NCBI GenBank assembly: GCA_046094385.1
Contig: JBJTHJ010000070.1
Location: 1 to 29,882, forward strand
Origin: ZLKRG08 sp046094385
GTDB taxonomy: Bacteria; Actinomycetota; Actinomycetes; Nanopelagicales; Nanopelagicaceae
Length of the DNA: 29,882 nucleotides
Direction of reading: 5' to 3'
Shown: one piece after another, positions 23,462 to 29,882 of the stretch
How the letters are laid out: each line of letters starts with the position of its first letter
Position numbering within the stretch: the first letter of the stretch is position 1
Made by a program: the position numbers and the translations under genes
Notes under the pieces: model-generated
Seen by the model: the letters and a program-made list of their open reading frames with translations, nothing else
Databases searched by the model: none
Told to the model about the DNA's origin: nothing

Positions 23462-24682
23462 CTATCGCTCTAGATTATTCAATCTCTGCAAGAGGGTTGG
23501 GTGGGTATAGTTAAAGGCTACATATGCTGGATGTGGCGTTAGATTTGCCAGACTATCAGTAGAGATCTTTGCAAGTGCTGTGCGCATTGGCTCAATCAAA
23601 TAGGTATTTCTCGAGTAAGTATCAGCCTGATATTCGCAATATCGAGTCCAGCTGTTACTTATCAAGCCTAAAATCAAAGTAAATGGAGTAAAGAGAATAA
23701 AGAAGGCAAGAACGGATAAGTGGAAACTTGTCTGATCAGCACCAAGAGCAGTAGAGAGTTGCTCGTATTGGAGTAGCCAACCCAGTAGCGCAAAAGTTGC
23801 AAAGCTTTGAATATTAGTTGCGATAAACATCGATAATGTGTGCTTTAACTTGTAGTGACCGATTTCGTGAGCTAGTACCGCCACGATCTCTTTGGTGGTC
23901 AACTTTTCAATCAAAGTGTCAAAGAGCACGATGGTCTTACTCTTACCCAAACCACTAAAGAAGGCATTTGCTTTGGTGGAGCGTTTTGATCCATCCATGA
24001 CGAATAGGCGTCCAAGTGAGTATCCTTGACTTTGGCAATACTTCTCGATTTCAGAACGCAGCTCGCCACCTTCCAATGGCTTTAATTTATTGAATAGTGG
24101 CAAGATCAGAGTGGTGCCAAACATGAACATCAACAACGAGAAGGTAGCAACCACACCCCAGGCATAGATCCAGAATTTTGATCCGAGTTCTTGGTAAAGC
24201 CAAAGTATCGCAGTTAATAGCCCACCGCCCAAAAGGATAGTTAGTACGGTTCCTTTGATGGTGTCGGTAATGAAAGTCTTTGGAGTGGTCTTATTGAAGC
24301 CATAGCGCGCTTCGATTCCAAAAATAGAGTAAAGCTGAAATGGGAGATTTAGAACCCAAGAGATCACACTTAGCGATGCGATAAAGACCAATGAAATTAC
24401 GATCTGATTATCAAATCTATCTCTGACCCATTGATCGAGTACTGCAAACCAGCCAAAGCCAAGCGCCAAGATCATGATCGCTGCAGAAAAGGAGGATGAG
24501 TAGAAGGCAAAACGAGTCTTTACCGCACTATATTCAATGGAGCGCTCCCGCTCTTTGGCGTCATAGAGATTGGAAATCTTTGGATCTAATGGGTTCCGAG
24601 CGGTACTTTGATTTAAATAATCCAGCAAAGTTTCAATTAGATAGGCCGCAATTACAATGATAACCAGCGCATTTAATAGCAT
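23462..24682 (-). CDS. M48 metalloprotease, Ste24/CAAX prenyl protease 1 type
   Basis: A 406-residue membrane zinc protease of the Ste24/HtpX superfamily. The motif LAHEIGHYKLKHTL contains HEIGH at residues 272-276. The third ligand Glu is in NSWTRYCEYQADTYSR, about 70 residues later. Several hydrophobic spans surround it (near residues 4-20, 61-80, 95-115, 147-165, 172-195 and 285-345), and an N-terminal peptidase_M48_N segment is present (YSIFGIEARYGFNKTTPKTF). Length is normal. There is no Shine-Dalgarno site; the gene begins 32 bases after the SDR stop and may be read from the same transcript. In bacteria the substrate is usually unknown; a role in membrane protein quality control is inferred. 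Confidence 0.93.
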   Translation of the reverse strand: MLLNALVIIVIAAYLIETLLDYLNQSTARNPLDPKISNLYDAKERERSIEYSAVKTRFAFYSSSFSAAIMILALGFGWFAVLDQWVRDRFDNQIVISLVFIASLSVISWVLNLPFQLYSIFGIEARYGFNKTTPKTFITDTIKGTVLTILLGGGLLTAILWLYQELGSKFWIYAWGVVATFSLLMFMFGTTLILPLFNKLKPLEGGELRSEIEKYCQSQGYSLGRLFVMDGSKRSTKANAFFSGLGKSKTIVLFDTLIEKLTTKEIVAVLAHEIGHYKLKHTLSMFIATNIQSFATFALLGWLLQYEQLSTALGADQTSFHLSVLAFFILFTPFTLILGLISNSWTRYCEYQADTYSRNTYLIEPMRTALAKISTDSLANLTPHPAYVAFNYTHPTLLQRLNNLER

Positions 24683-24714
24683 ATAATAATTTTAACTTGA
24701 AGAAATTTCTATCT

Positions 24715-25416
24715 CTACCAGGGAACTACTTCGTTATCTTCCCAGAGTAATCCAGTTTGAGTGGTGCCAGGTATCAATTCGCGGGTTGCCAGCCAAACTG
24801 CAGTTGCAGCACCTTCTTCGGCCGAACGTGGCGCACTATCCCCACCCATATCGGTTCTTGAATGATTTGGGCAGATTGCATCGACCCAGATACCGCGTGA
24901 GCCGTGGCCAGTTTCATGAGTAAGATTTCTAACTAAGGCATTCACGCCAGCTTTTGAGATTCGATACGGTGCAAGTCCACCTGCATTTCCGGGTCCTGAC
25001 ATTCTTCCTAAACAAGCGCTGTAAATGATGATGCGACCTTTGCGCTCCTCTGCCATCTTTGCGCCAACTTCATTGACAATAGTGAAGACCGAATTCAAAT
25101 TAATCGTCATAACTCGGTGCCACTCAGCATCCGTTGTTTTTAAAGTTTTGGCCATACGATCTGACATCACGCCATGTGCAAGCATTAATACATCGGGAAC
25201 GCCGTATTTGGCGACTGCATCTTTGAAAATCACTCTGGTCTGATCAATATCAGCCATATCCACAACTTCAAATTCTGAGTCTAATTCGGAAGCAGCAGCA
25301 GAGAGCCTCTCTTGATCTCGTGCAAAGAGCACAATTTGATGGCCCAGTTCCTTCAAAGCTTTAGCAGTGGCAAATCCAAGACCGCGAGAACCGCCCGTTA
25401 CAAAGACCAAAGTCAT
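24715..25416 (-). CDS. short-chain dehydrogenase/reductase
   Basis: A 233-residue classical SDR oxidoreductase. The cofactor-binding TGGSRGLGFATA is at residues 7-18, the LAHG motif (cf. NNAG) is near residue 80, the catalytic Ser is in IIIYSACLG and the active-site Tyr and Lys are in YRISKAG. The length is slightly short because the C-terminus ends soon after the RTDMGGDSAPRSAEEGA segment, as in carbonyl-reductase-like members. It begins eight bases after the DUF305 stop, has no Shine-Dalgarno site, and is probably cotranscribed. The substrate is unknown. Confidence 0.9.
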   Translation of the reverse strand: MTLVFVTGGSRGLGFATAKALKELGHQIVLFARDQERLSAAASELDSEFEVVDMADIDQTRVIFKDAVAKYGVPDVLMLAHGVMSDRMAKTLKTTDAEWHRVMTINLNSVFTIVNEVGAKMAEERKGRIIIYSACLGRMSGPGNAGGLAPYRISKAGVNALVRNLTHETGHGSRGIWVDAICPNHSRTDMGGDSAPRSAEEGAATAVWLATRELIPGTTQTGLLWEDNEVVPW

Positions 25417-25424
25417 GGGGCAAG

Positions 25425-25961
25425 TTAATCACTTTTCAAAGTAGCTAGCAGAGTTTGCATGAACTTTATCTCTGAAGTTTGTGTGGCGATGATTGCCTTG
25501 CCTAAATCAGCAACTTCTTGATTCTTAGAATCAGCAATCATTCCAGCCATATCAATTGCACCTTCGTGATGTTTGATCATGCCCTCTAGAAATAATCGAT
25601 CAAAGTCTTTTCCTAAGGCTGTCTTAAGATTTGTGATTTCTTCTTCATCCAACATTCCCATCATGGTATGTCCCATATGTGTGTTGGCATCCACGCCTTC
25701 CCAACTTTTCATCTGCTCGATTTCAGGTCCTTGCGCATCTTTAATCTCACGAGCCAACTCTAAAATCTCTGGGTTTGTGGATTTAGCAAGTGCCAGATCA
25801 GACATCACGATGGCTTGCTCATGGTGTGGAATCATCATCTCTGCAAACATGATGTCCTGAGCGCTATATTCTGATGTTTTCTCAGGGTTACTTGCACAAG
25901 CGCTTAACAAAAATAGCGCTAACACCGATCCAAATATCTTAAATGTAAATTTCTTGTTCAT
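25425..25961 (-). CDS. DUF305 lipoprotein
   Basis: A 178-residue DUF305 protein with a lipoprotein signal: residues 1-21 end in the lipobox LSAC, giving Cys22 as the lipid-anchored residue. Two copies of the family motif are seen, EMMIPHHEQAIVMSDLA (His46-His47) and GMIKHHEGAIDMAGM. Each motif has an HHE-type metal-binding look and a ferritin-like helical fold. DUF305 proteins are frequently found near copper or other metal handling genes; function is unproven. Start: ATG 25961. An in-frame upstream Met at 25988 lies inside the preceding gene and would spoil the signal peptide. The gap to the Rieske-like gene stop is only four bases. Confidence 0.9.
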   Translation of the reverse strand: MNKKFTFKIFGSVLALFLLSACASNPEKTSEYSAQDIMFAEMMIPHHEQAIVMSDLALAKSTNPEILELAREIKDAQGPEIEQMKSWEGVDANTHMGHTMMGMLDEEEITNLKTALGKDFDRLFLEGMIKHHEGAIDMAGMIADSKNQEVADLGKAIIATQTSEIKFMQTLLATLKSD

Positions 25962-25965
25962 TTGG

Positions 25966-26394
25966 TTAACCAACTGTGGCAATGCCACGAGTAACTTTGA
26001 TTGGAACGCGTGGCAACCTAGATGTGGCTGGACCCATCACCAAAGCCCCGTTAGCCTGAAATTCAGATCCATGTCCACCATTTGCATCTTCACACTTCCA
26101 ACCGGTTTCGGTACGGCTCACAATTATCTGTTGATGTGGGCAGGTTAGATGAAAAGCTATATAAGAGGAGGCACCAGTTCTAGTGATGGCAGCTGGCCTT
26201 CCTTTTACATTTCCAATACTTACGGATCCACCAACTTTGGCAAGTTCTGGGATATTACGCAAGGTAACTGAAACGCGTCCGTTTGCCAAACGCTTAACTG
26301 CAGTGTTCGCAGCTGCTGGCAATGCCCCTAAACCACTTAAGGCGACGATTGCACATGCTCCTGAAATTACTGCTCTGCGACTTACTTCCGCCAT
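25966..26394 (-). CDS. Tat-exported Rieske-like protein with altered ligand spacing
   Basis: A 142-residue protein. A twin-arginine signal (SRRAVISG, Arg6-Arg7) with a hydrophobic run and PAAAN cleavage region is followed by a compact beta domain that resembles Rieske [2Fe-2S] proteins. The first ligand box is CPH (Cys85, His87). The second reads CEDANGGHGSEF, with Cys101 and His108 separated by six residues instead of the usual two (C-x2-H). The GSEF tail and LPRVPI ending match the Rieske fold. The disulfide cysteines of classical Rieske proteins are missing, as in many actinobacterial exported members. ATG 26394 is preceded by aaggcaagg. A cluster other than normal 2Fe-2S, or loss of the cluster, is possible. 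Confidence 0.72.
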   Translation of the reverse strand: MAEVSRRAVISGACAIVALSGLGALPAAANTAVKRLANGRVSVTLRNIPELAKVGGSVSIGNVKGRPAAITRTGASSYIAFHLTCPHQQIIVSRTETGWKCEDANGGHGSEFQANGALVMGPATSRLPRVPIKVTRGIATVG

Positions 26395-26438
26395 TTCAAT
26401 TACCTTGCCTTTGTTAGAGCTGAATATTTCCTAGCTGA

Positions 26439-27074
26439 TTATTTCTTTGCTGGAATCTTGGAATAAAGCGTAACATCTGCTGTTGCAAAAGCTAGGCCTT
26501 CAGGTAATGAACCTTCAGGTAGTCCTAACAACGAAGTAACTGCGGCTGCAATTCCTGGCGCTAGTGATAACTTGGCACCTGCATATGCAGTTGTTCTTAA
26601 CTTAGTCTTACGATCATTTGTAACTTTTGCCTTTAATTCACTGGCGTTAGTAATCGACAAAACGGCGGTCGATTGGCCAGTACTTTGTGGAATTGCCGCA
26701 TTTATCACGCCGCTCTTTAAATCGATTAATGGATTACGTAGCTGAACCTGTTTGTTGTTCGCAGTATTAAAGAAGACAATATTGCTTCCAACGTGTTGAA
26801 CTCCGGTTTTAGTACCGGTGATTGGAATATGCATTACCAATTGACCATCTGCTGATCCAATTGAATCACCCATTACTGCCGAAGTTGCGCCACCTTGCAC
26901 ATACAGAACGACTCCCGAATTTTCCAAAGTTGCAGTGATTCCCTGCAAAGTCTTCATGTGAGTCATGCTCTGCCCTGGTTTTGCAGCATCTGCATTTGCT
27001 GAGCTAATTCCAGTGCCAGATGCAATCAAAACTGCGGCCGTGATACCCGTTAATTTCTTTGCACTCTTACGCAT
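26439..27074 (-). CDS. secreted protein of unknown function, 211 aa
   Basis: A 211-residue protein with a clear Sec signal peptide (RKSAKKLTGITAAVLIASG, cleavage after SSANA). The mature part looks like a beta-rich secreted domain with phrases such as LENSGVVLYVQGGATSA, IPITGTKTG and a run of short strands, ending TADVTLYSKIPAKK. It has no cysteine, lipobox or catalytic motif that I recognise. The start has a strong gaggag site eight bases upstream and a TATAAA -10 at 27131-27136. It heads the minus-strand run of Rieske-like, DUF305, SDR and Ste24 genes, with a 44-base gap to the next. Surface adhesion or metal binding are guesses only. Confidence 0.72.
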   Translation of the reverse strand: MRKSAKKLTGITAAVLIASGTGISSANADAAKPGQSMTHMKTLQGITATLENSGVVLYVQGGATSAVMGDSIGSADGQLVMHIPITGTKTGVQHVGSNIVFFNTANNKQVQLRNPLIDLKSGVINAAIPQSTGQSTAVLSITNASELKAKVTNDRKTKLRTTAYAGAKLSLAPGIAAAVTSLLGLPEGSLPEGLAFATADVTLYSKIPAKK

Positions 27075-27098
27075 AACACGCTCTCCTCATGTCGAATA

Positions 27099-27111
27099 CG
27101 CTCTTTGAGCG
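27099..27111. other. short hairpin in the leader of the secreted-protein gene
   Basis: cgctc-ttt-gagcg forms a perfect five-base stem with a three-base loop, about 11 bases upstream of the gaggag site in the leader transcribed from the TATAAA box. Regulatory use is possible but unproven. Confidence 0.35.
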
Positions 27112-27130
27112 ATTAGCTATTAAACAAGTA

Positions 27131-27136
27131 TTTATA
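27131..27136 (-). promoter_or_regulatory. -10 box for the secreted-protein operon
   Basis: Minus-strand TATAAA is followed by a leader of about 50 bases with a hairpin and gaggag ribosome site. No clear -35 was found; the palindrome 27140-27155 lies directly upstream of it. Confidence 0.4.
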
Positions 27137-27139
27137 TGT

Positions 27140-27155
27140 TCATATTCCAATATGA
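27140..27155. promoter_or_regulatory. 16-bp palindromic operator candidate
   Basis: TCATATT-CC-AATATGA is a perfect palindrome (seven-base arms, two-base centre) in the 90-base divergent promoter region. It overlaps the plus-strand -10 of the MFS gene and abuts the minus-strand -10. A smaller palindrome ATATG-TT-CATAT (27134-27145) overlaps it. AT-rich inverted repeats of this kind are typical of ArsR/SmtB or MarR family operators, but no regulator gene is present in the window. Confidence 0.6.
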
Positions 27156-27156
27156 T
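27151..27156 (+). promoter_or_regulatory. -10 box for the MFS gene
   Basis: TATGAT lies eight bases before ATG 27165, with no Shine-Dalgarno site, giving a leaderless mRNA. It is embedded in the palindrome at 27140-27155, so a bound repressor would block it. Confidence 0.5.
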
Positions 27157-27164
27157 GATGACCT

Positions 27165-28400
27165 ATGTCGAAACAATCCACGCTTGGAAGTGACTTTGCT
27201 CGCATCTGGTCTGCGAGCCTGGTCACAAATTTATCCGACGGGGTCATGTGGCTCGCAGTACCTCTTCTTGCAGTCTCCTTAACAGAAGACCCAGTCTTAA
27301 TCGGAACTCTTTCGGCACTTTCACTATTACCTTGGCTCTTCTTCGCAATTCCTATTGGGGTATTTGTAGATCGTACTGATCGTCGTAAAGCGTTAATACT
27401 CGGCAACTTAATCCGAACATTTATCGGATTGTTTTTAGCATTTTCTATCGCTCAGCAATTTGTGACTATTTGGATTCTATTCATAGCAGTATTCGCGATT
27501 GGGGCGTGTGAGGTTTTGGTGGATACCACTTCACAATCAATATTGCCGCAAATTCTTGAGAAGAAGGATTTTGAAAAGGGCAATTCTCGACTGCAAATCT
27601 CAGAGGTAATTGTCGCGCAATTTGCCGGAACGCCTCTTAGTGGCATTTTATATGCAATCACGATTGCGTTGCCCTTCTACTTCTCAACCACTGGTTTTCT
27701 AATTGCTGCCGTCGTAATTGCAGCATCCCCTTTCATTAAGAATGTAAGTCTTAACTCAGAACCAGAAAATAAGCCGGAACGTTTAGGGTTATTAGGGGAT
27801 ATCAAATTTGCGATGTCTTACATTCGAAATCATCCACAGATACTTTCAATCGTTATCGTGACCACGACACTTGGCTTCTTCTTTTCGCTTTCAAATGCAA
27901 TCATGCCGTTATTTGTACTTAAGGAGTTAGGGGTCGCGCCTTCGCTATTTGGAGTGGTGCTGGCGATTCAAGGCATTGGGGCGCTAATTGGCTCGGTTTT
28001 TGCCCCGAAGATTTCCAAAGTGATTGGTAGGGGTAACTCGCTTGGAATAGCTATCGTAGCCACTTCATTTATGACTTTGTTTGCAGGTCTTTCACCAAAT
28101 GTCTACCTCTTTGTTATGGTGCAGGTGGTAGCTGCTTTCACGGTCTCTATTTGGAATATTCTGTTGATGTCTCTGTATCAATCATTAATTCCCACCCATC
28201 TTTATGGACGAATTCACGGAGCTAGAAGAACGCTAGTTTGGGGTTTGATGCCAATTGGCTCTGTACTTGGTGGATTTATTGCTAAAGGAGGATTGCGTCT
28301 ACCATTTTTAATCGGTGGGTTAATCTCTATCGTGATCTCGATTTTTGCTTTCAAGAAAGTCACACATATTGGCAATCTATCTGCTGATTTGAGCAACTAA
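27165..28400 (+). CDS. MFS efflux transporter (MFS_3 type)
   Basis: A 411-residue major facilitator with about 12 spans, closest in pattern to the MFS_3/EntS-like exporters of antibiotics or siderophores. The N-terminal SDGVMWLAVPLLAVSLTEDPVLIG, the motif A-like FVDRTDRRKALILGN (residues 67-81) and the DTTSQSILPQIL segment are typical. The second half carries GPLFVLKELG-like and HLYGRIHGARRTLVWG sequences. The start is ATG 27165, leaderless. The adjacent AT-rich palindrome suggests local repression and induction by the exported compound. Specific substrate unknown. Confidence 0.9.
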   Translation: MSKQSTLGSDFARIWSASLVTNLSDGVMWLAVPLLAVSLTEDPVLIGTLSALSLLPWLFFAIPIGVFVDRTDRRKALILGNLIRTFIGLFLAFSIAQQFVTIWILFIAVFAIGACEVLVDTTSQSILPQILEKKDFEKGNSRLQISEVIVAQFAGTPLSGILYAITIALPFYFSTTGFLIAAVVIAASPFIKNVSLNSEPENKPERLGLLGDIKFAMSYIRNHPQILSIVIVTTTLGFFFSLSNAIMPLFVLKELGVAPSLFGVVLAIQGIGALIGSVFAPKISKVIGRGNSLGIAIVATSFMTLFAGLSPNVYLFVMVQVVAAFTVSIWNILLMSLYQSLIPTHLYGRIHGARRTLVWGLMPIGSVLGGFIAKGGLRLPFLIGGLISIVISIFAFKKVTHIGNLSADLSN

Positions 28401-28417
28401 ACCACAAATAAGTTTTG

Positions 28418-28423
28418 TAGGTT
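28418..28423 (+). promoter_or_regulatory. possible -10 box for the S51-like peptidase gene
   Basis: TAGGTT lies 11 bases before GTG 28435 and no Shine-Dalgarno site precedes the start. It is a weaker case than the other TAnnnT boxes and readthrough from the MFS gene is equally possible. Confidence 0.3.
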
Positions 28424-28434
28424 ATCGTCGCCTG

Positions 28435-29148
28435 GTGAGCGCTTTTGGAAAAGTAGCCTTGGTGGGATCAGGAGAATACCTACCTGCAATGCAAGAGTTA
28501 GAGCGTGATTTATTAGCTGCTGGTAAATCTGATCGTTATGTGCAAATACCAACCGCCGCAGGGCGAGAGAGTGCCAGCCGTCTAGATTTTTGGCGGGAAA
28601 TTGGGAAAGCCCAAGCAGAGCGACTTGGTGCAGAGCAAATCTTCCTTCCTATCTATTCTCGTGAAGATGCTTTTCGCCAGGAGTTTGTAACTCAAATAGA
28701 GAATGCTGGTTTGATCTATTTAAGTGGTGGCGATCCACATTATTTAGCGGCTACCTTAATTGATACTCCTGTCTACGATGCAATCATTCGCAATTGGCAA
28801 GCTGGCACCTCAATCGCCGGTTGTAGCGCTGGTGCGATGGCCATGGGTCCTGATATCCCACATTTTCGAAGACCAAAAGCAGAAGGTGAACTGGGTTTTG
28901 GAATCGCGAAGAACATCAGAACAATCCCTCATTACAATAAATTTTTTGGCTGGGTTCCTGAGTTTGCAGCACAGAAATTCTTACAAGCCCCAGCTGATAT
29001 TTGCGTCGTTGGTATAGATGAATTAACCGCAATCGTCACTTACGACCTGAATAATTGGACTGTCTTCGGTGAGAATTCTTTGCATCTACTAAAGGGGCAA
29101 AACCAAGGCATCTATAAAGCCGGACAAATCGTCCAAATCAGAGCCTAA
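28435..29148 (+). CDS. S51/cyanophycinase-like peptidase (type 1 GATase-like fold)
   Basis: A 237-residue cytoplasmic protein of the peptidase S51 / class I glutamine amidotransferase-like fold. The N-terminus KVALVGSGEYLPAM, the LSGGDPHYLAATL motif (near residue 100) and the nucleophile elbow GCSAGAMAMG with Ser131 are seen; a candidate His follows in TIPHYNKFFG. Length matches dipeptidase E and cyanophycinase-like proteins. Start is GTG 28435, 34 bases after the MFS stop. Activity (peptidase on beta-aspartyl or aspartyl bonds) is a family expectation, not shown. Downstream is a decayed DUF418 fragment. Confidence 0.88.
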   Translation: MSAFGKVALVGSGEYLPAMQELERDLLAAGKSDRYVQIPTAAGRESASRLDFWREIGKAQAERLGAEQIFLPIYSREDAFRQEFVTQIENAGLIYLSGGDPHYLAATLIDTPVYDAIIRNWQAGTSIAGCSAGAMAMGPDIPHFRRPKAEGELGFGIAKNIRTIPHYNKFFGWVPEFAAQKFLQAPADICVVGIDELTAIVTYDLNNWTVFGENSLHLLKGQNQGIYKAGQIVQIRA

Positions 29149-29160
29149 TCCCTGATTAAT

Positions 29161-29386
29161 ATGGCCACTTTGATAACGCTGACCATTATGACTAGCCTCA
29201 TTAATCTTTGGACCTTGGGGTCTCGGGCTACTTCAAAAAGAAGATGCTTGGATGTTGATCTTTATTGATATCGCAATTTGGCTTGCCTTAGTTTGGTTTT
29301 CAACCAAGTGGTTAAATCGCTTCAAGCAAGGGCCGCTTGAATCGATGCTCCACGCGATAGTGTTGCCATGGCGAAAAAATATATAA
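29161..29386 (+). pseudogene. remnant of a DUF418 membrane protein
   Basis: The frame 29192-29386 encodes 64 residues that look like the end of a DUF418 (YeiB-type) membrane protein: FGPWGLGLLQ, a hydrophobic span MLIFIDIAIWLALVWFS, then KWLNRFKQGPLESMLH, the family's terminal GPLE motif. A TGA at 29189-29191 precedes it in frame. In another frame, 29161-29200 reads MATLITLTIMTSLI, as the upstream part of the same span. The remainder of the roughly 350-residue protein is missing, its place taken by the S51-like gene. This is best read as a truncated, frameshifted relic. Confidence 0.6.
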
Positions 29387-29411
29387 AAAGATGTAAATTT
29401 CGAATTAGAGA

Positions 29412-29417
29412 TAAACT
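29412..29417 (+). promoter_or_regulatory. -10 box for the DUF2087 gene
   Basis: TAAACT lies nine bases before ATG 29427 with no Shine-Dalgarno site, consistent with a leaderless mRNA. Confidence 0.4.
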
Positions 29418-29426
29418 AAACCTCTG

Positions 29427-29684
29427 ATGATTGATCAATTTTTTAATACCGATGGGTCTCTCACGCATATTCCTGCGCGAAGTTCAAAAAAGCTTGAAGT
29501 GTTACGCAGAATAGCTCTGGGGCTAAACCCTGAGCTCATCTATACAGAATTTGAATTAAATGAATTCTTGGCGAAATTTCATCACGATACAGCTTCGCTA
29601 CGTCGATATATGATCGAGTTTGGAATCATGGAGCGAGATAAGTCGAGTAATTACTGGTTAACCAGAGCCCCCCGTCAGGATTGA
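29427..29684 (+). CDS. DUF2087 domain protein
   Basis: An 85-residue protein consisting of a single DUF2087 domain: GSLTHIPARSSKKLEVLRRI, then YTEFELNEFLAKFHHD and a LRRYMIEFGIMERD segment match the family's PaK...YtEkEVNelL...D...LRRyLVe.glLdR pattern. In other bacteria DUF2087 is often fused to an ArsR-type helix-turn-helix; here it stands alone. It is a compact winged-helix-like unit, probably a regulator or partner. The last six codons and stop lie within the 3' half of the oppositely oriented tRNA-Thr gene (19-base overlap). Confidence 0.85.
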   Translation: MIDQFFNTDGSLTHIPARSSKKLEVLRRIALGLNPELIYTEFELNEFLAKFHHDTASLRRYMIEFGIMERDKSSNYWLTRAPRQD

Positions 29685-29737
29685 ACTGACGACCTTCCGC
29701 TTACAAGGCGGATGCTCTACCACTGAGCTAGGGAGGC
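29666..29737 (-). tRNA. tRNA-Thr (anticodon TGT)
   Basis: 72 bases fold as a full cloverleaf: acceptor GCCTCCC with GGGGGGC (one G-U), D arm GCTC..GAGC, anticodon stem TCCGC/GCGGA with loop cttgtaa (anticodon TGT), five-base variable loop, T arm GTCAG-TTCAATC-CTGAC. The discriminator is U73 and CCA is not encoded. The anticodon reads ACA and related Thr codons. The 3' end is overlapped by the end of the DUF2087 gene on the other strand. Confidence 0.95.
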
Positions 29738-29750
29738 GTTGCAACGCGTA

Positions 29751-29756
29751 ATTATG
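29751..29756 (-). promoter_or_regulatory. -10 box for tRNA-Thr
   Basis: Minus-strand CATAAT lies 13 bases before the 5' end of the tRNA; TTCAGA about 17 bases further upstream is a weak -35 candidate. The position fits a tRNA promoter with a short leader, which would lie within the end of the upstream minus-strand gene gap. Confidence 0.4.
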
Positions 29757-29763
29757 GCAAAAA

Positions 29764-29882
29764 TCAGTGATTATCTGAAATTGGCCATGCAATCAGGCTC
29801 GGATATTTAGCTGCACGTCCATCGCCTGATGATTTACCGCGGATCCTTCTGATGATCCATGGAATCACAAATGTAATTACCC
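29764..29882 (-). CDS. C-terminal end of an unidentified protein
   Basis: An open minus-strand frame enters from the window edge and stops at TGA (29764-29766), giving 38 residues: a hydrophobic start (VITFVIPWIIRR), basic RIRGKSSGDGR and a polar tail ending ISDNH. It could be the last membrane span and cytoplasmic tail of a membrane protein. Too little is visible to name a family. Confidence 0.45.
   Translation of the reverse strand, partial: VITFVIPWIIRRIRGKSSGDGRAAKYPSLIAWPISDNH

Noticed and set aside
25962..25988. Upstream start for the DUF305 protein
   Set aside because: It lies within the Rieske-like gene and would bury the lipoprotein signal; ATG 25961 gives a clean lipobox.
29666..29737. 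tRNA 3' end as a mobile-element attachment site
   Set aside because: No integrase, direct repeat of the tRNA end or foreign genes were seen around it.

Overview
The window looks like a compact, low-GC actinobacterial chromosome, most likely a freshwater planktonic lineage of the Nanopelagicales (acI) type. This is inferred from AT-leaning codon use combined with actinobacterial families (MurT/GatD, bPH_6-type PH protein, DUF2087, CanA-like carbonic anhydrase), very short intergenic gaps, and many genes that have a TAnnnT box 6-11 bases before the start codon and no Shine-Dalgarno site (leaderless mRNAs). Taxonomy is not proven by the sequence alone. No IS element, integrase, phage gene or CRISPR array was seen.

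Layout. 1-2164 (minus): an unbroken frame carrying MurT and the beginning of GatD (peptidoglycan amidation), a beta-carbonic anhydrase and a 57-residue membrane protein. 2193-6543: a light/redox-flavoured group: FeS photolyase/cryptochrome, an overlapping alpha/beta hydrolase, a Rossmann-DUF2867 protein and TspO. 6551-9921 (minus): a two-gene ABC exporter whose ATPase is fused to an extracytoplasmic S15/PepX-like hydrolase. 10091-11284: a secreted PHM/DBH-like type II copper monooxygenase with all six expected copper ligands. 11529-23084: an oligopeptide uptake and turnover block (substrate-binding protein, strong internal hairpin, two permeases, an inserted antisense PH-domain gene, a double ABC ATPase, TldD, TldE/PmbA, and a DUF885 peptidase). 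23085-23123 is a bidirectional terminator, followed by a 338-bp stretch with one possible small ORF.

23462-27074 (minus): a five-gene run reading secreted protein, Tat-exported Rieske-like protein, DUF305 lipoprotein, SDR and Ste24-type M48 protease. 27075-27164 is a divergent promoter with a palindrome. 27165-29882: MFS exporter, S51-like peptidase, a decayed DUF418 fragment, DUF2087 protein, tRNA-Thr(TGT) and the C-terminus of an unidentified protein.

Functionally, the central block is the clearest unit: peptides are bound, imported and degraded by products of one gene cluster. The most unusual items are the MurT-GatD fusion with a slippage-prone linker, the hydrolase-ABC ATPase fusion, a Rieske-like protein with altered ligand spacing, and a permease about 200 residues longer than its family.
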